Assembly (NCBI GenBank): GCA_036365455.1
Contig: JAWQUS010000008.1
Location: 10,647,501-10,711,500 of the forward strand
From: Macrosoma leucophasiata
Lineage: Eukaryota; Arthropoda; Insecta; Lepidoptera; Hedylidae
Length of the DNA stretch: 64,000 bases
Direction of reading: 5' to 3'
The notes beneath the pieces were generated by a model, which saw only the letters and a program-made list of their open reading frames with translations, did not search any database and was not told the origin of the DNA. Every line of letters begins with the position of its first letter. Within the stretch, counting starts at the first letter, position 1. Positions 11,373 to 23,402 of this stretch are shown one piece after another. The position numbers were made by a program, and so were the translations under genes.

Positions 11373-13025
11373 TTAATTCTTCATAAATTCTGAGCCAAAA
11401 CTCAACTGAGATGGTGTACTTGCTCCCAGTTGTCCGCTCAATCTAAATAGTTTCCCATTAATGGACGTTGCAGCTTCCATTTTACGTAAAAACATGCTTT
11501 TGCAGGAGGTATTCAATGTCTTTTCTGTCAAGGTTTTGTTTGATATAGAATCCAAAGAGTTGATGATTGAATCTGCATCTGTATCTAAATTAAATATATT
11601 CGTTTGTGACTCTTCTCGCCATAATTTCTGTAAATTTAACGCCATCAACTCCAATTGGACTTGCGAAAGTTCTCTAATTACATCAATTTGCACCGACATT
11701 GCATTGTCGCAAGTTTTAAGTAACGAATTCAATGTCTCTAATACTTCTGCTCTTCTTTTCTGTATACTATATTGATTGTCAATATTTTTTTCGAAAAAGG
11801 CCAAATGTTCATACAACTCTGCTAATTGCAAGGAACAAGAGATGTATTGTGCTGAATGATGTTCGAAGTCATAGTAATTCTTCGCCCTTATCAACCATTT
11901 GTGAGTGAATGTAAACAATTTGCGAGCTTCTTCGACACAACTAACCATGTTAAAAGGAACTTTGGATTCCATATCTTTTAAATCTAAAGATGGAAATGTA
12001 AAAACTTTCCCCGAAGAACACTCACCCTTACCCTCTTTTTCAGTTTCTAAGTCTTTTGTATTTTCATCATCATTCGACGGTTCCACATTTTGATCTGGTT
12101 CTACAGTTTTCCATAAATCAGCTTTAGAAACTGGTTTGGAAAAATATCGACTCAAAATTTTCTTTTTAGATAACTTAAAGAGTGTAAGTCCGTATTTGAC
12201 CCAGTGGTGGCTCAGTTCCAAGAAATACATTTCAAAATCAGCTTTCTGTGTCACGAATTCTTCTGACATAAGCTTACAATTGTCATGACAGGTTCGCAGA
12301 ACGTGGTAAGCGGCGCAGAGGTGATGTCGAGCATTACTTAATTGGTTGATATAAGTGAAGTAGTTACCTAGTCTAGCTGTTCTTAAGGCCCAGTCTTGTG
12401 GTGTACCTTCTTTCATTTCTAATTGTCTACGTAATGCTGTATGATTATAAAGAGTATATTTTTGAGATTGGTTAAGTTTGTTATACAGAAATGCTTGCAT
12501 TTGAACATTGTTAGTTATAACTTTATCAATCTTTTCAGGATTGACACGTTTGATTTCACTTACACCTTCGGGGCTAAATAAATCTTCCGCATCTACAAAC
12601 TTGTCGGGCTGCGATTTGCTAACTTTATCATAAAGGTCTTCCATTCCCTCGAGTATGTCTTTGGCCAGAGTGATCTGGTCAAGTTGTATTAGATAGTAAC
12701 ATAATAGGTTCTGAATTCTCAGCAGTATGTAGAGACACTCATCGTGTAGAGCATACGGCTTAAGCTTGTTAAACGCTAACTGGAGAATATTTTTCTTGTC
12801 CATTAGCGTCGTCGGTAATGTTTTAGCGGACAACAAGGACAAGTAACCTTCCATGGCTAGAGATCTTATATATTGGTCATGATTTTGCTTGCCCAGCACC
12901 AAGAGATCCGTGTTCAATACAAAGAGATCATTCTGCAATGTAACAAGCCTTTCAGAGGAATTCTTATTCTTGATTGTGTTTTTGATGTTTTCAAATGTAC
13001 TTGTAATTCGATTTAAAGTTTCCAT
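11373..13025 (-). CDS. KIFBP: KIF-binding protein (KIFBP/KBP), single exon
   Basis: 550 residues, complete from ATG to stop with no intron. KIFBP is a cytosolic TPR-like alpha-helical protein that binds kinesin motor domains (notably KIF1 family) and controls microtubule binding, axonal growth and mitochondrial transport. Family-like segments are visible: TPQDWALRTARLGNYF and ARHHLCAAYHVLR (residues ~205-245), ELSHHWVKYGLTL (~270), EEARKLFTFTHKWL (~365) and LAFFEKNIDNQYSIQKRR (~410), the last matching the LAFFET-KMHKRR block of vertebrate KIFBP. An acidic low-complexity stretch (~305-340) interrupts the helices. It is shorter than the roughly 620-residue human protein, mainly at the C-terminus. 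The start is supported by a well-formed N-terminus and an AT-rich upstream region. The lack of introns could be ancestral in insects or reflect retroposition. Confidence 0.85.
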   Translation of the reverse strand: METLNRITSTFENIKNTIKNKNSSERLVTLQNDLFVLNTDLLVLGKQNHDQYIRSLAMEGYLSLLSAKTLPTTLMDKKNILQLAFNKLKPYALHDECLYILLRIQNLLCYYLIQLDQITLAKDILEGMEDLYDKVSKSQPDKFVDAEDLFSPEGVSEIKRVNPEKIDKVITNNVQMQAFLYNKLNQSQKYTLYNHTALRRQLEMKEGTPQDWALRTARLGNYFTYINQLSNARHHLCAAYHVLRTCHDNCKLMSEEFVTQKADFEMYFLELSHHWVKYGLTLFKLSKKKILSRYFSKPVSKADLWKTVEPDQNVEPSNDDENTKDLETEKEGKGECSSGKVFTFPSLDLKDMESKVPFNMVSCVEEARKLFTFTHKWLIRAKNYYDFEHHSAQYISCSLQLAELYEHLAFFEKNIDNQYSIQKRRAEVLETLNSLLKTCDNAMSVQIDVIRELSQVQLELMALNLQKLWREESQTNIFNLDTDADSIINSLDSISNKTLTEKTLNTSCKSMFLRKMEAATSINGKLFRLSGQLGASTPSQLSFGSEFMKN

Positions 13026-13465
13026 TGCTTTGTAACTATCAATTTTACTCTAAATAACTTATTTTTTTTTATCAAATAATCTTTTAATTTTTTTAAAGAA
13101 TTTTATATTTGAGATGTCAAAATGAAGGAATTGCTTGCTGCCAGACTGAAACAAATTTTAAAATTAGTATTCTAAGTCCGTTTTTAATTGCGTCAACATT
13201 TATTGCAAAGAGATTCAATATTAGGCACGTACTCTTGCAATGTATAGGCGTGGAAAGATGTGGAGACTGTATGTTTTATATTAGACTTATTGATTGCGTG
13301 CTGATAGATTTAGAAAAGATCGTGTTGTCGATGCAAATACATTGTAAGAACTGGGTATATACCATCTCGGGTTTAGCCTTGGGTGGAGATGTAGGTACCT
13401 AAACATACTTAAATAAGTTTTTTTTTGGCATTTTAAATCTCAATCTCAAGGTGTTTTATAATGTG
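13026..13465. other. Upstream region of the KIF-binding protein gene
   Basis: Presumed 5' UTR and promoter of the minus-strand gene. A 97-codon ORF on the plus strand (13109-13402) has no recognisable domain and is not called. Confidence 0.4.
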
Positions 13466-13600
13466 GGACGCTGCTGCTCATCCCGCGTTATTGCATTTAC
13501 CTACTATTGGAATGGTTTGACCGCTATTGTTCGGTTGAGTGTCTATACTAGCGGAAGAATTTTCCTCCACTAGTGGGCGGTGGTGTCGTCAGATCCCGAG
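13466..13600 (+). repeat. Dispersed repeat C, copy 1
   Basis: Landmarks CCCGCGTTATTGCATTTACC, GAATGGTTTGACCG and GCGGAAGAATTTTC. The same order is found at 40748-40855 and 46267-46380. Element class unknown. Confidence 0.6.
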
Positions 13601-13679
13601 GCCGCCAAACACTGACACAATAATTTTGTACTATTGTATTCGATTTAGAAAGTAGAGTTCCAGTGTAGTGTAGGTGCTC

Positions 13680-13800
13680 AAGGGTTTAGGCACTATCGCT
13701 TAACATGATCCACTTATCTGCCGCTAAATGTCAAGGTTAAGTCAAGTTCAGCACTATTATGTTTCCGTTAGATGACATTGTAATAATATGGCTCCGTAAT
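13680..13800 (+). repeat. SINE-like family A, degraded copy
   Basis: Retains the CTGCCGCTAAATG, CAGCACTAT and GGCTCCGTAAT landmarks in order; the 3' part is lost. Confidence 0.5.
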
Positions 13801-13935
13801 TTTTGTGATTGTGACCCTAAGTTTAACCCCCTGGGGTGGCAAAGTATTTGAACTTTGACCTCTGGCTTTTGTTTAGATATATATTTTTAGGCTACCTCTA
13901 CTTATTATTTAAGGAGCACGTGTTTGTCTAAATAA

Positions 13936-15138
13936 TAGGTTGGGGAAAAAGTCTTTTCGCATTATAGTATGTATGAACTTGTAATAAAATCTCTTTGGCC
14001 GTAGTATTTGTGTCGGACTGGTTTTGGTATCATTGAAAGTTAAAATTTTAAAGAACATAATTCCAAATTCAAATTAGGCAAATGTGTGATTTTCATTTGT
14101 TTTTCGTACTGTCAAGATGAGTGAATCTAATGAAGAAATTCGATACATTTTAAAATTTTACTACAATAAAAGTAAAAATGCAAGGCAAGCCGCGACAAAA
14201 ATTTGCGATTTTTGATGTCAAAGATGCACCTCGCTCTGGTCGCCCTATTACGGATAAAATGGATGCCATTTTTGAAAAAGTGGAGCAAGATCGACATATC
14301 AATAGTTACGACGTAGCTGAAGAACTGAGAATTGATCACAAAACAGTTTTGGCGCATTTGAAAAAAGCTCGATATTTGGGTACCTCACGAGCTCACTGAA
14401 AGAAACCTAATGAACCGTGTACTCATTTGTGATTCTTTATTACGACGTAATGACACCGAATCATTTTTGAAGAAGCTGATAACTGGTGATGAAAAGTGGA
14501 TCACGTACGACAAGAACGTGCGAAAAAGGTCGTGGTCAAAGGCCGGTCAGGCTTCACAGACTGTGGCGAAACCCGGGTTAACTCGCAATAAGGTGATGTT
14601 GTGTACCTATGTGGTGGGATTGGAAGGGCATTATTCATTATGAGCTATTACCACCAGGCAGGACTATCGATCCTGAACTCTACTGCGAACAACTGATAAG
14701 ATTAAAGCAAGAAGTTGAGAGAAAGCGGCCGGAATTGATCAACAGAAGGGGTGTGGTGTTTCATCATGATAACACTAGACCTCACACATCTATAGCCACT
14801 CAGCAAAAATTAAGAGAGTTTGGCTGGGAGGTGTTAATGCATCCGCCGTATAGTCCTGACCTTGCACCTTCAGATTTCCACCTGTTTCGGTCTCTTCAGA
14901 ATTCTTTATGCAATGTTAGGTTAACATCACGAGAGGACTGCCAAATCCCCTTGTCGCGGTATTTTGATGAGAAGTCCCAAAATTTTTATAGCAATGGGAT
15001 CATGTCCCTACTTACAAGATGGCAAAAGGTTATCGAACAAAATGGTTCATACATACTTTAGTTAAATTTAAATAAACTATATTAAAAAATGTTATGAATT
15101 ATCTTCAAAAATGCGAAGAAACTTTTTCCCCAGCCTTA
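13936..15138 (+). mobile_element. mariner element (cecropia-type), copy 1, defective
   Basis: About 1.2 kb bounded by TAGGTTGGGGAAAAAGTC on the left and its inverse ACTTTTTCCCCAGCCTTA on the right, next to TA dinucleotides. It carries a broken D,D34D transposase. Compared with the copy at 48094 it lacks the segment around codons 25-50 and a dozen bases near 14370, and has frame changes at about 14385 and 14610. Confidence 0.93.
14115..15061 (+). pseudogene. mariner transposase, frameshifted (copy 1)
   Basis: Starts MSESNEEI (14117), then DAPRSGRPITDKMDAIFE and a helix-turn-helix region. The catalytic segments are GDEKWITYD (first Asp), HHDNTRPHTS (second Asp) and YSPDLAPSDFHLF (third Asp, 34 residues later), ending IEQNGSYIL before TAG. 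The three catalytic Asp survive, but an internal deletion and shifts at about 14385 and 14610 split the frame. It resembles the Hsmar1/cecropia group (KGIIHYELLPPG). Confidence 0.9.
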
Positions 15139-15139
15139 T

Positions 15140-16189
15140 AATGTTCGTTTTGAAATATTTGTGCTTTACTACTTGGGCTTAACGAAAGAATTTGAGTTAG
15201 GCGGTCGGCTCCCTGGTTTGAAACCAGACATGCCATTGCCATTCCCAAGTCTTCAAATCAATTATTCCCTGCTAGAAATTAGGTATGGTTTACACTACTT
15301 AGGTATCATCTAAATGGAATCGTAGCGCTAAACACTATCAATTGGCGGTAGAAAGACTAGATAATGTTGTGATGCCTTTGGAACTCTACAATTGCTTATA
15401 TCTTAGACCTTACAACTGAAACCTACTTAGTTGTATAGTTTTTAAGTAGATACCTATGCCTCTTTTTTGCTTATCGTTACAGACATTTTTATACCTTCGT
15501 ATCAGCTATAAACTGAGCGCAGGTACGTGTGTTGTTAGTAGTTTATATTTTATACCGGAAAGTAAGTTCTAAATTGATTATCACGGGTACTAGGGCACCC
15601 GCTTTACGAGAGGCTAGTGCGTACGCGCTGCTCGTTCGATAATGGCCTATGGCTTGTGGTAGCCGGTCGTATGTCGTCAGTTGCTCAGTTACCTACGCTT
15701 TACTCGTGTGTCGTCCGCGCTCTCAGCTCGTGTTTGCGGCTGTTCGCTGGTTTGCTGCGCCGGCGCATACATTTGATTGTGAGTGTTTACTGTTAACCTA
15801 TTTTAAAACAGGTAAATTACATTTAATATTTTTTTAAGCGTATTCTACGATATTTACTGTTGACTAGATCGTGATTGGGTAAATTTAATATTGTGCACAA
15901 ACTACATAGTTATTACATTTTCAAGCATATGCAATGTACCGTAGTTTGTGGAGGAACATTTAGTGATTTGAGAGTATGTTTAGGTAATTCACTATACCTT
16001 CAATATCACAGAAGTTTAGTTCTCATTTTAGGCTAAGTATAGGTGCATTTTAAATTATACGTAGTTCATTAGGTATATATTCATAAAATATATATACGAT
16101 ATAAACTATATAAAGGAGATGTTTCACAAATTTATGGGACCTTTAGTCACAGTGCAGTTACCTAGAATAGTTAAAAATGGACACTAGTG
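15140..16189. other. Intergenic with one GC-richer patch
   Basis: No gene seen. A patch at about 15595-15785 is clearly richer in G, C and CpG than its surroundings and ends at a consensus-like GTGAGT; see findings. Confidence 0.5.
15295..15395 (-). repeat. SINE-like family A, short degraded copy
   Basis: Retains the AACACTATCAATTGGCGG and TAGATAATG landmarks of the family's 5' half in antisense. Confidence 0.45.
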
Positions 16190-16472
16190 GTCTGGTGGTA
16201 GAGCTCTAGTGACGTAGCTCGCCGGCTAGGCACCATCGCATTGCCTAATCCACTTGCCGCTAAATGGTAGGTAGTGTTCAGCACTATCGTGTTCCGGTCG
16301 TTAACGTACGACCCTGTAATAGGCACAGAGATATAACAACACCTTAGGCCCCAAAAGTGGAAACGCATCTCAGGTGTCATGTAGGTATCTAGATCTTGAT
16401 AGGCCATAGTACTTATTACCTAACATCAATATGAACTGTGCTTATTGGCCAGTTCATGTCATAAAAAATATT
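16190..16472 (+). repeat. SINE-like family A, full-length copy
   Basis: Begins CTGGTGGTAGAGCTCTAGTG and ends TGTCATAAAAAA, so both family ends are present. This copy runs on the plus strand. Confidence 0.68.
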
Positions 16473-17840
16473 TATCAATTTAAATCACCAGTGGTTTTTG
16501 CGCTAATTCAACAAAATTTCTCAACCCCCTCCTACCCCCTCTTCTGCCAGCTAAACGGCGATACTTGGACGTGTGGAAAAAACATGGCGATATTGATGGT
16601 AGTAGATACCTACTCACACATAAGTAGGTATAACGAATTTTATATTAAAAATATCACGGCCATGTACCTATACTTACCTTCTTAACAACAGTACAATACA
16701 ATACTATGTAATGTAGGCACCTACTTGGAAAAAGGTGCCCCTACATTGCGCGTGTCCACGCATTTGGCCGTTTTTTATTTAAAGTCTGCCGAATTTCCAC
16801 TATCAACCTAGGTAGGTAGGTACCTACTTATTAAAAAATGGGCAATGACGTTGAATCATTGCTTATGTATATTTGTTTTAATTGGCTTAATTATTTTCAG
16901 TATATACAGTTATAGAAACACCTGTTTTAATATGCGTATCTATTTACCTAAATGTAGTTAACGTGGTAGATATCAACTTTAAAAATTATAATGACTAATA
17001 ATTGGCTGGGGATTTGATGATTTCTTTGTGAAAAAATTTTACCTACCTTTATTATTTCGAATAAATCTAACAGGTAGGTACCTACTTACTGTAATCTACA
17101 TTTTTCTGGAAAACATCATCGATAGGCACCTACCTACAATAGGTACCTATTTATTATAAATTTACAAGCTATTTGCATTTTGCCTCGCATGCTCTGCAAC
17201 CAATAGGTACCTACATTTACAATATAAGGATTTATGTTCAATAGTAAGGAATCTTATGAAATCTTTTTGTTGTGGCCTGTCGAATATTTTCACTCTGATT
17301 CACCGTTAACGGAACCAAACTAGGATGTCGCGTCGTTTGCGCAATGCTTTTACATAACTGACATTTCAACATTACGTATAGAAATACTTACCTGAGAAAG
17401 CATTTGCGATGTTTTTGTTATGCATCCTTATTGTTATTAACCCAAAACAATTGCTGTTGTGATGCACGTTTGTTTACGAGTAATGATTTGTTTTTTATTT
17501 AGTTTTAAATAACATTCAGAACTAATAAAAGGTATGCCGAAATGTATAATATTATAAAATATGTGTATTAAATGGTTATTTACCTAATCTCGTATTTAAT
17601 TAAAAAAAACGTTCGTCTAATTACGGACTTTAAACGTAACTATGTAATAGGTACAATCTTTATAGACTTATTAAACTTGTAATTTATTTAGATATTGTGT
17701 ATTGGACCCCGACGACCGCACTCGGAGAGTTGTAGTAGTACCTATTACCTACAACCGCAATCTTTAATGACAACATCTACCAGAATTCGTAAAAAAAAAT
17801 CTTATTAGATTTTTAAAACTTTATTAGCTAAGTAAGATTG

Positions 17841-18115
17841 AATGGTGGCAAACCAGCATGCAGTTCACAATTATGTTATGTGATGACTGCACCCTATAGA
17901 CATCTACACAAAAACCAGAGGTAAAAATGCAGATGTGTTGCCACTCACGAGACCTAAGTTGTTATGTCTTTGTGATAGTGATCTAGTCGTATTACCTACC
18001 ATCTTACCGGAACACGACAGTGCATAACACTACCATTTGGCGGCAGATAGATTAGGTAATGCAGTGGTGCCTTCGCCCCCGAGCTCCTGCACTGGAACTC
18101 GACCACCAGTAATAA
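17841..18115 (-). repeat. SINE-like family A copy
   Basis: Antisense copy with CAGCATGCAGTTCACAAT, GTGATGACTGC and, at its own 5' end, ACCACCAGTAATA in inverse. The A-run side is degraded. Confidence 0.65.
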
Positions 18116-18349
18116 ACTAAGTAGGTACCTACTTTAGTACTTTTCTTTGCATTTTATGCATTATTATACAATTAAATGATTGATAGAAATAAATAAGAAC
18201 CTTGTCAGTTAATAGTTAATTATATAGGTATGTTTTGTCATGTTTGATGAAGTGATAGGTACTTATCGATTAACTGGACAACTAGGTACCGGTAATGTGC
18301 GGCTAAAAAGATGGAATTATACCTACAAATATCGGTCGAGGCGGTAATT

Positions 18350-18373
18350 GAACGTACTTATATAAGTACGTTC
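18350..18373. repeat. Perfect 24-base palindrome
   Basis: GAACGTACTTAT followed immediately by its exact inverse complement, with no spacer. Confidence 0.9.
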
Positions 18374-19662
18374 TAAGTATATGAAATAATAGAACAAACT
18401 ATCCACGGTCTTCATAAATTAAGAGGAAAAAAAAACAAGTAGAGCACGCAACATCGTTTTTTGAAGCCAGCACGACAGTTGACTTAAGAATATACAATTC
18501 CGAAAATGTAAACTACGAGAATTATACTTATTTGTGTTTGTTAATGATGTGTGATGTTATGAGACTCTAAAAATCATTACATTGAATATCAAGTGATATA
18601 CCCAAATCATTGGATATACCTACTTATTCCATTAATAAAGTACCTAGGTACCTATGTACATGCATTACTTCCAAAGGACTGTACCTACTAAGTTGGATAA
18701 ATCTTTCTTCTAAGTGTTCGTTGTTATAGAGAGAAGGTTTGTATGAAAAAACAGCATAATTATGGCGGTACGAGTTCGCCGGGAAAGCTAATTTAGATTT
18801 TAAAAAGTAAACAAGTTTATTTGGAGTGATTATGTACAGAAATCTAAATACCTACATAACAATTACTCATAATTCTGGAGGCGTGATGAGTTTGTAAAGT
18901 TATGAGTAGGTATGAAATTGCGGTTTCTAACAAACACAAATGACGAACTTTTGGATGGATCCATAGAATTATAACGCTGTACCTCTATGGATTGATCAAA
19001 TTGGTGACTCAATTATAATAATATAGATAGTTAATAATAAAGTAAGTACCTACCTAATACATATATGTACCTATATACCAAGGTGAAACACTTTACAGCA
19101 AATCGAACAAAATTATTTGAATGTGATTTGAATAACCTATATCGAAATTATCGAAAAACGGGCAAATAGAGAACTTCTCATTAAATCCTAAATAAATACC
19201 TATCAAGTTCATACCGGGCTACACCTGATTTTCCAATTTGAAAGTCAAATACAAAACAGATATATTATTAAAGTAAGTAGGCAACTATATTGAAAGATGG
19301 GCTAATAGTGCACATCTCATTATAAGCCAAAATACCTAAATAGGTATCAGGTTCATACCGCGATGACCCCTTGATTTTCCAATTTGAGAGTCAAATACAA
19401 AACAAATATATTAATAGATACGAACATAACTAACATTCTTTTCGAAAGAACATTATTTTTTCTAACGGTTCTAAGTATTTCATAATATATTATCTCCTCT
19501 TACAAAACTGTGTTCAAACCAGTTTGTAATCCAGATTAATGTTTTACGGATCCAAAGAGTTTAGATTTTTAAAAACCTTTTTAGTTTTCGAAAGATTTGT
19601 TGGCCCTCGCATGTTATCATGATTAACGGTACTTTGTACGCATGTAATGCGTTTAAAGCAAT

Positions 19663-20125
19663 GGTTCTCAATCTGTGGTATGTACCAAGACCATTGCATT
19701 TAACTGTTATAGATATTTAGCGTAGGTACCTACCCTCATAACTAACACAATGTAGGCACCTAATATTTTTGGTGACAATTTTAATTATTGACAGTTTAAT
19801 TTAAGTAGGTATGTACTACTTATTGTGTTATATTGTTGACTTATGTGATGACTAACGTGACCATTTTTTTCGGCACTCAAAACGGGACTTTCTCAAAATT
19901 GACCTAGGAACCAGGGGGGAAGAGGCTTACTTACGAACGCCCAGCTATAACGCCCTAGGTATCGCTATCGATTATTTTTGAGATTGTGTTGATTGTTTGA
20001 GATTGTGTGAGTCCTTAAAGACCAATTTGAAATAAATAAACTAATTAAATATCAACACATTAAAAAAAATGCTGACTATTTACCATTTTTTCGTCGTAAC
20101 CACCTCCGAATATTTGGGAACCATT
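19663..20125. mobile_element. Possible degenerate hAT-like element
   Basis: Left end CAATGGTTCTCAATC and right end, reverse complemented, CAATGGTTCCCAAATA look like hAT-family termini. No clean 8-bp duplication is visible and no coding sequence is present. Confidence 0.35.
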
Positions 20126-20649
20126 GGCTTTTAAACCGAGATTCACCGTCGTGTTTAATAGATACATTTTAGTGTTCATTGTAACTTTTAGATTATCATG
20201 TGTTTACATAAAATTATTAAAAGAATTTCTCAGATCAGTAGGTGTACCGTCAAAAGAACCGGGTAACTGCGTCTATGTGTACCTATACGGTTTATTTACG
20301 ACTCATGTTTTGATTATCAACTTTTGTAGAAATAAGGTTGAACAATCTCGCTATAACAATACATAAAGGACAAGTTCCAGTTTGGGCCTGCACCTTTATT
20401 TGAAGATAGATAGAGAAAATACGTAGAATCATGGAAAAATATTCAAAAAATAATTTGAATCGTTGTATTTTTTGTCGGATATCCTTCCAAGTCCATGTAA
20501 TTAATAGAAGCCCTTGGAAATGATAAACAAAATAGGACATAATAAAACCTATTGGGAAAATAAGAAAATATAGTTAAATTAAATGCAAAAATAATTTATG
20601 GATGATTCGAGGTCGGTAAGGGGATGGGGGTGATATTTTGAATGTTGAA

Positions 20650-20840
20650 AACGGTTGTTCACGATTGCACCACCGCATTAATGGGTACTACTTGTCGCTA
20701 AATGGACCGAACATTAGTTCAGCACTATCGTTGCAGTCAGGTAGTAATATACGGCCCTGTAATAACCGGCACAGAGGCATAACACAGGCCTCGGGAGTCC
20801 AAAGCATCTACATTGAAAGCTATGGTTTCATGATGTTGAT
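20650..20840 (+). repeat. SINE-like family A, degraded copy
   Basis: Carries ACTTGTCGCTAAATGG, TCAGCACTATCGTTG and CGGCCCTGTAAT in family order; both ends are damaged. Confidence 0.55.
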
Positions 20841-20883
20841 AGGATCTTCTAAAAACCTTCGACTTCATTTTCCTTCACATTCA

Positions 20884-21316
20884 TCCCAATTCTATGCGAA
20901 ATATTTACTGTAGAAGCTGTCCACTTGTGGAACAATTTACCTATCACAATTCGTAAAGCTCAATCAATTCTTTCCTTTAAAAATAAAGTTAAACAATACT
21001 ACTTATCTCTCTAACTCCTCACTTGCTATCCCTTTTTTCTTAATTTCCCTGAACCCCAACTTTTTTCTTTTTTAACCTTCTGTCAAATGGTCATTACCGC
21101 TTTGGTTAAGTTTTTAATATTTATAAATATTTGTGTGATTAGTACACCCTACCGAATTTTCTTTTTTTTTTATTATTATTCCTGACCCGAAGGTTGCCTG
21201 GAAGAAATCGCAGCTTTGCGATAAGGCCGCCTTTTGTACTAATTGTTTTTTTTGTATAATATCTGTTGTAAATTTTCTGGTGTACAATAAAGTGTATTCA
21301 TTCATTCATTCATTCA
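20884..21316 (+). mobile_element. CR1/L2-like LINE 3' end with (ATTC)n tail
   Basis: An ORF remnant (20913-21014) ends the reverse transcriptase, reading LWNNLPITIRKAQSILSFKN and then KVKQYYLSL before a stop. The 3' UTR has GGTTGCCTGGAAGAAATCGC, GATAAGGCCGCCTTTTGTA and GTGTACAATAAAGTGTATTC, then ATTC repeats. This terminus is common in moth genomes. 5'-truncated. Confidence 0.8.
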
Positions 21317-21394
21317 TAGGATACAGTATTACTTACAATTAATGTTATCTATAATACTTAAATATTACTGTAATCTATAATGTTTGACACTTCA

Positions 21395-21970
21395 TGTAAT
21401 AAAAAAAATCGGTCAAGTGCGTTTCAAGCCACGCGCAGTGTAGGGTTCCGTAGCTTTTAGGTTTAAATAATGTAATGAAAAAAAAAAGTAAAGTCAACTT
21501 AAGTGTGATAGTTTTATTTTTTTCCTAATTTCGTCATATATATGCAGCTACTATTGCCGTAACGTTTGAATTTCTATCAACAACCGTTTACTTGGTAGAG
21601 GACACTTGATTCTAACGAAAATTGGCACTGTAAACCTTAATATGTAACGAACAGTTAATAAATCGAAAAATGAAAATATCTAACATTCTTAAAAGACCTT
21701 TCCAACGGTATCCCACCCACACTATAAAAAATAAAAAAAATAGCCGCGCGTTAAATGTAGAGGTAATTTAAAAAACCCAATTTTTTTTATTTTTCGTGTT
21801 TTTATTCTACCACTTTGTCAGCGTGATAAAGGTGTAAACTTGTGCCAAATTCCAAGTTTGTAGTACCAATAGTTTTTGCACTAAACCGCGGACGGACAGA
21901 CGACAGACGGACAGACAGACGGATATGGCGATACTATAAGGGTACTTTGTTTACTACGGAACCCTAAAAA
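21395..21970 (+). repeat. Dispersed moth repeat F (GGGTTCCGTA family)
   Basis: Begins ATCGGTCAAGTGCGTTTC with GTAGGGTTCCGTAG and ends ACTACGGAACCCTAAAAA after a GACAGACGGACAGACAGACG tract. Fragments recur at 23338, 33690 and 45460. Confidence 0.65.
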
Positions 21971-22500
21971 AGGTGCCGTGTCGAGTAGTAGGTACTAACT
22001 ACTTTGTTACCTGATAAGTATTATGTCTCTCGTCAGCACGGGGTCCAATTTGAACCCCGGACCTTTGTCAGGCTTGCGCGGGTACATGGGTGGTCCAACA
22101 TGTAGAGACCCTTTCGAGAATTTAGATCTACTTTGTAATGGGTTATATTCGGTGAGACCACTCTCTGACTGCATCAATAGTTAATACAGACCCCGCATGG
22201 GACTATTGTATTGATGAATGACTCGCCAAACTTTGGGCTATTTGGATGAACTTCTAGCTGGCTGGGCCTATGGAGTGAGATCCGGCACCTGCCTATATTC
22301 AACATCTCACATTATTGAATTCTGCTTTAGGCAGGCGATGACTCGCTTCTCCTTGGTGGGCCCCCCAAACAGCCAACCCGATACACGGAGTGGGCTTCCC
22401 CGCTATTATGCCTTTAGACACTACCACCCCCAATTTAAGGCTCTGGCAGAAATTTAGACAACAGCCTATTATACAAATTTCTGCAAATGCCAATAAGCCT
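21971..22500. other. Unrecognised, moderately GC-rich stretch
   Basis: Probably old transposon material by composition. The 79-codon ORF here has no recognisable domain. Confidence 0.4.
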
Positions 22501-22887
22501 ATAATTATTACTTACTAGAATTTATAATTATTACTTACTACAATTATGCAGCTCGAACAAATCGTACCTTAGTGTAGCTCTAGCACCTATATCGGCATTA
22601 CCAGGGACACAAAATTAAAGTTGGACTTGAGAAGATTTTATTATAGCACACGTAACTCGTGTGATATAATCGTGTGAGCACAATCTCTGCTACCTTCCAT
22701 ATAAGTGCAGCTATTTGCCTCAACAGACGACATGGTGCAGGTTATAGGAGAATGCGATTTTTAACAAAAATTCGTATTGTCTTAAACTTAAGTTCTAAGA
22801 GGTACCTATCTACAGGTCAATTGTGAATGCGGTTTAAGTTCGTCATCTGATAATTTTTAAAATTATCTTATGTTAAATACTTTGTAC

Positions 22888-23173
22888 CTTTTTTATGTAA
22901 TGGAAATGGCAAATAAGCATGCAGTTCACATTGATGTTAAGTGATGACTGCAGCCTGTAGACACCCACACAAAGACAAAGGTCAAAATGCAGATGCGTTA
23001 CCACTCCTGAGGCCTAAGGTGTTATGTCCCTGTGCCGGAAATTACAGGGCCGTACATTACCACCTGACCGGAACACGATAGTGCTGAACACTAGCATTTA
23101 GCGGCAAGTATATTAGGTAATGCGGTGGTGCCTACACCCCCAAGCTCCGTCACTGGAGCTCTACCACCAGTAA
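22888..23173 (-). repeat. SINE-like family A, full-length copy
   Basis: One of the best-preserved copies: the T-run plus TATGTAATGGAAATGG on the left (its 3' end) and GAGCTCTACCACCAG on the right (its 5' end). Confidence 0.75.
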
Positions 23174-23337
23174 ACAACAACGTACAACAAAGAAAATTAA
23201 AAGGCAAACTATCACACTTCAGTTGGCTTTACAAATCGACCAAATGTAGATATTTTACTCGAAAATTTTGTACAACTCCATAGAAAAAATATTTATAAAT
23301 ATATTAAATTTGGGTATTTTTTTTATTTATTCAAGCC

Positions 23338-23402
23338 TAAACACTATGGAACTCTACACTGCGCGTAGTTCGATACGCACTTGACCGGTTTTTAACCTTA
23401 AA
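23338..23402 (-). repeat. Repeat F, fragment
   Basis: Antisense match to the beginning of the element at 21395 (CACTGCGCGTAGTTC and CGCACTTGACCGGTTTTT). Confidence 0.55.

Noticed and set aside
13109..13402. 97-codon ORF divergent from the KIF-binding protein gene
   Set aside because: No domain and an unremarkable start; more likely upstream noncoding sequence.
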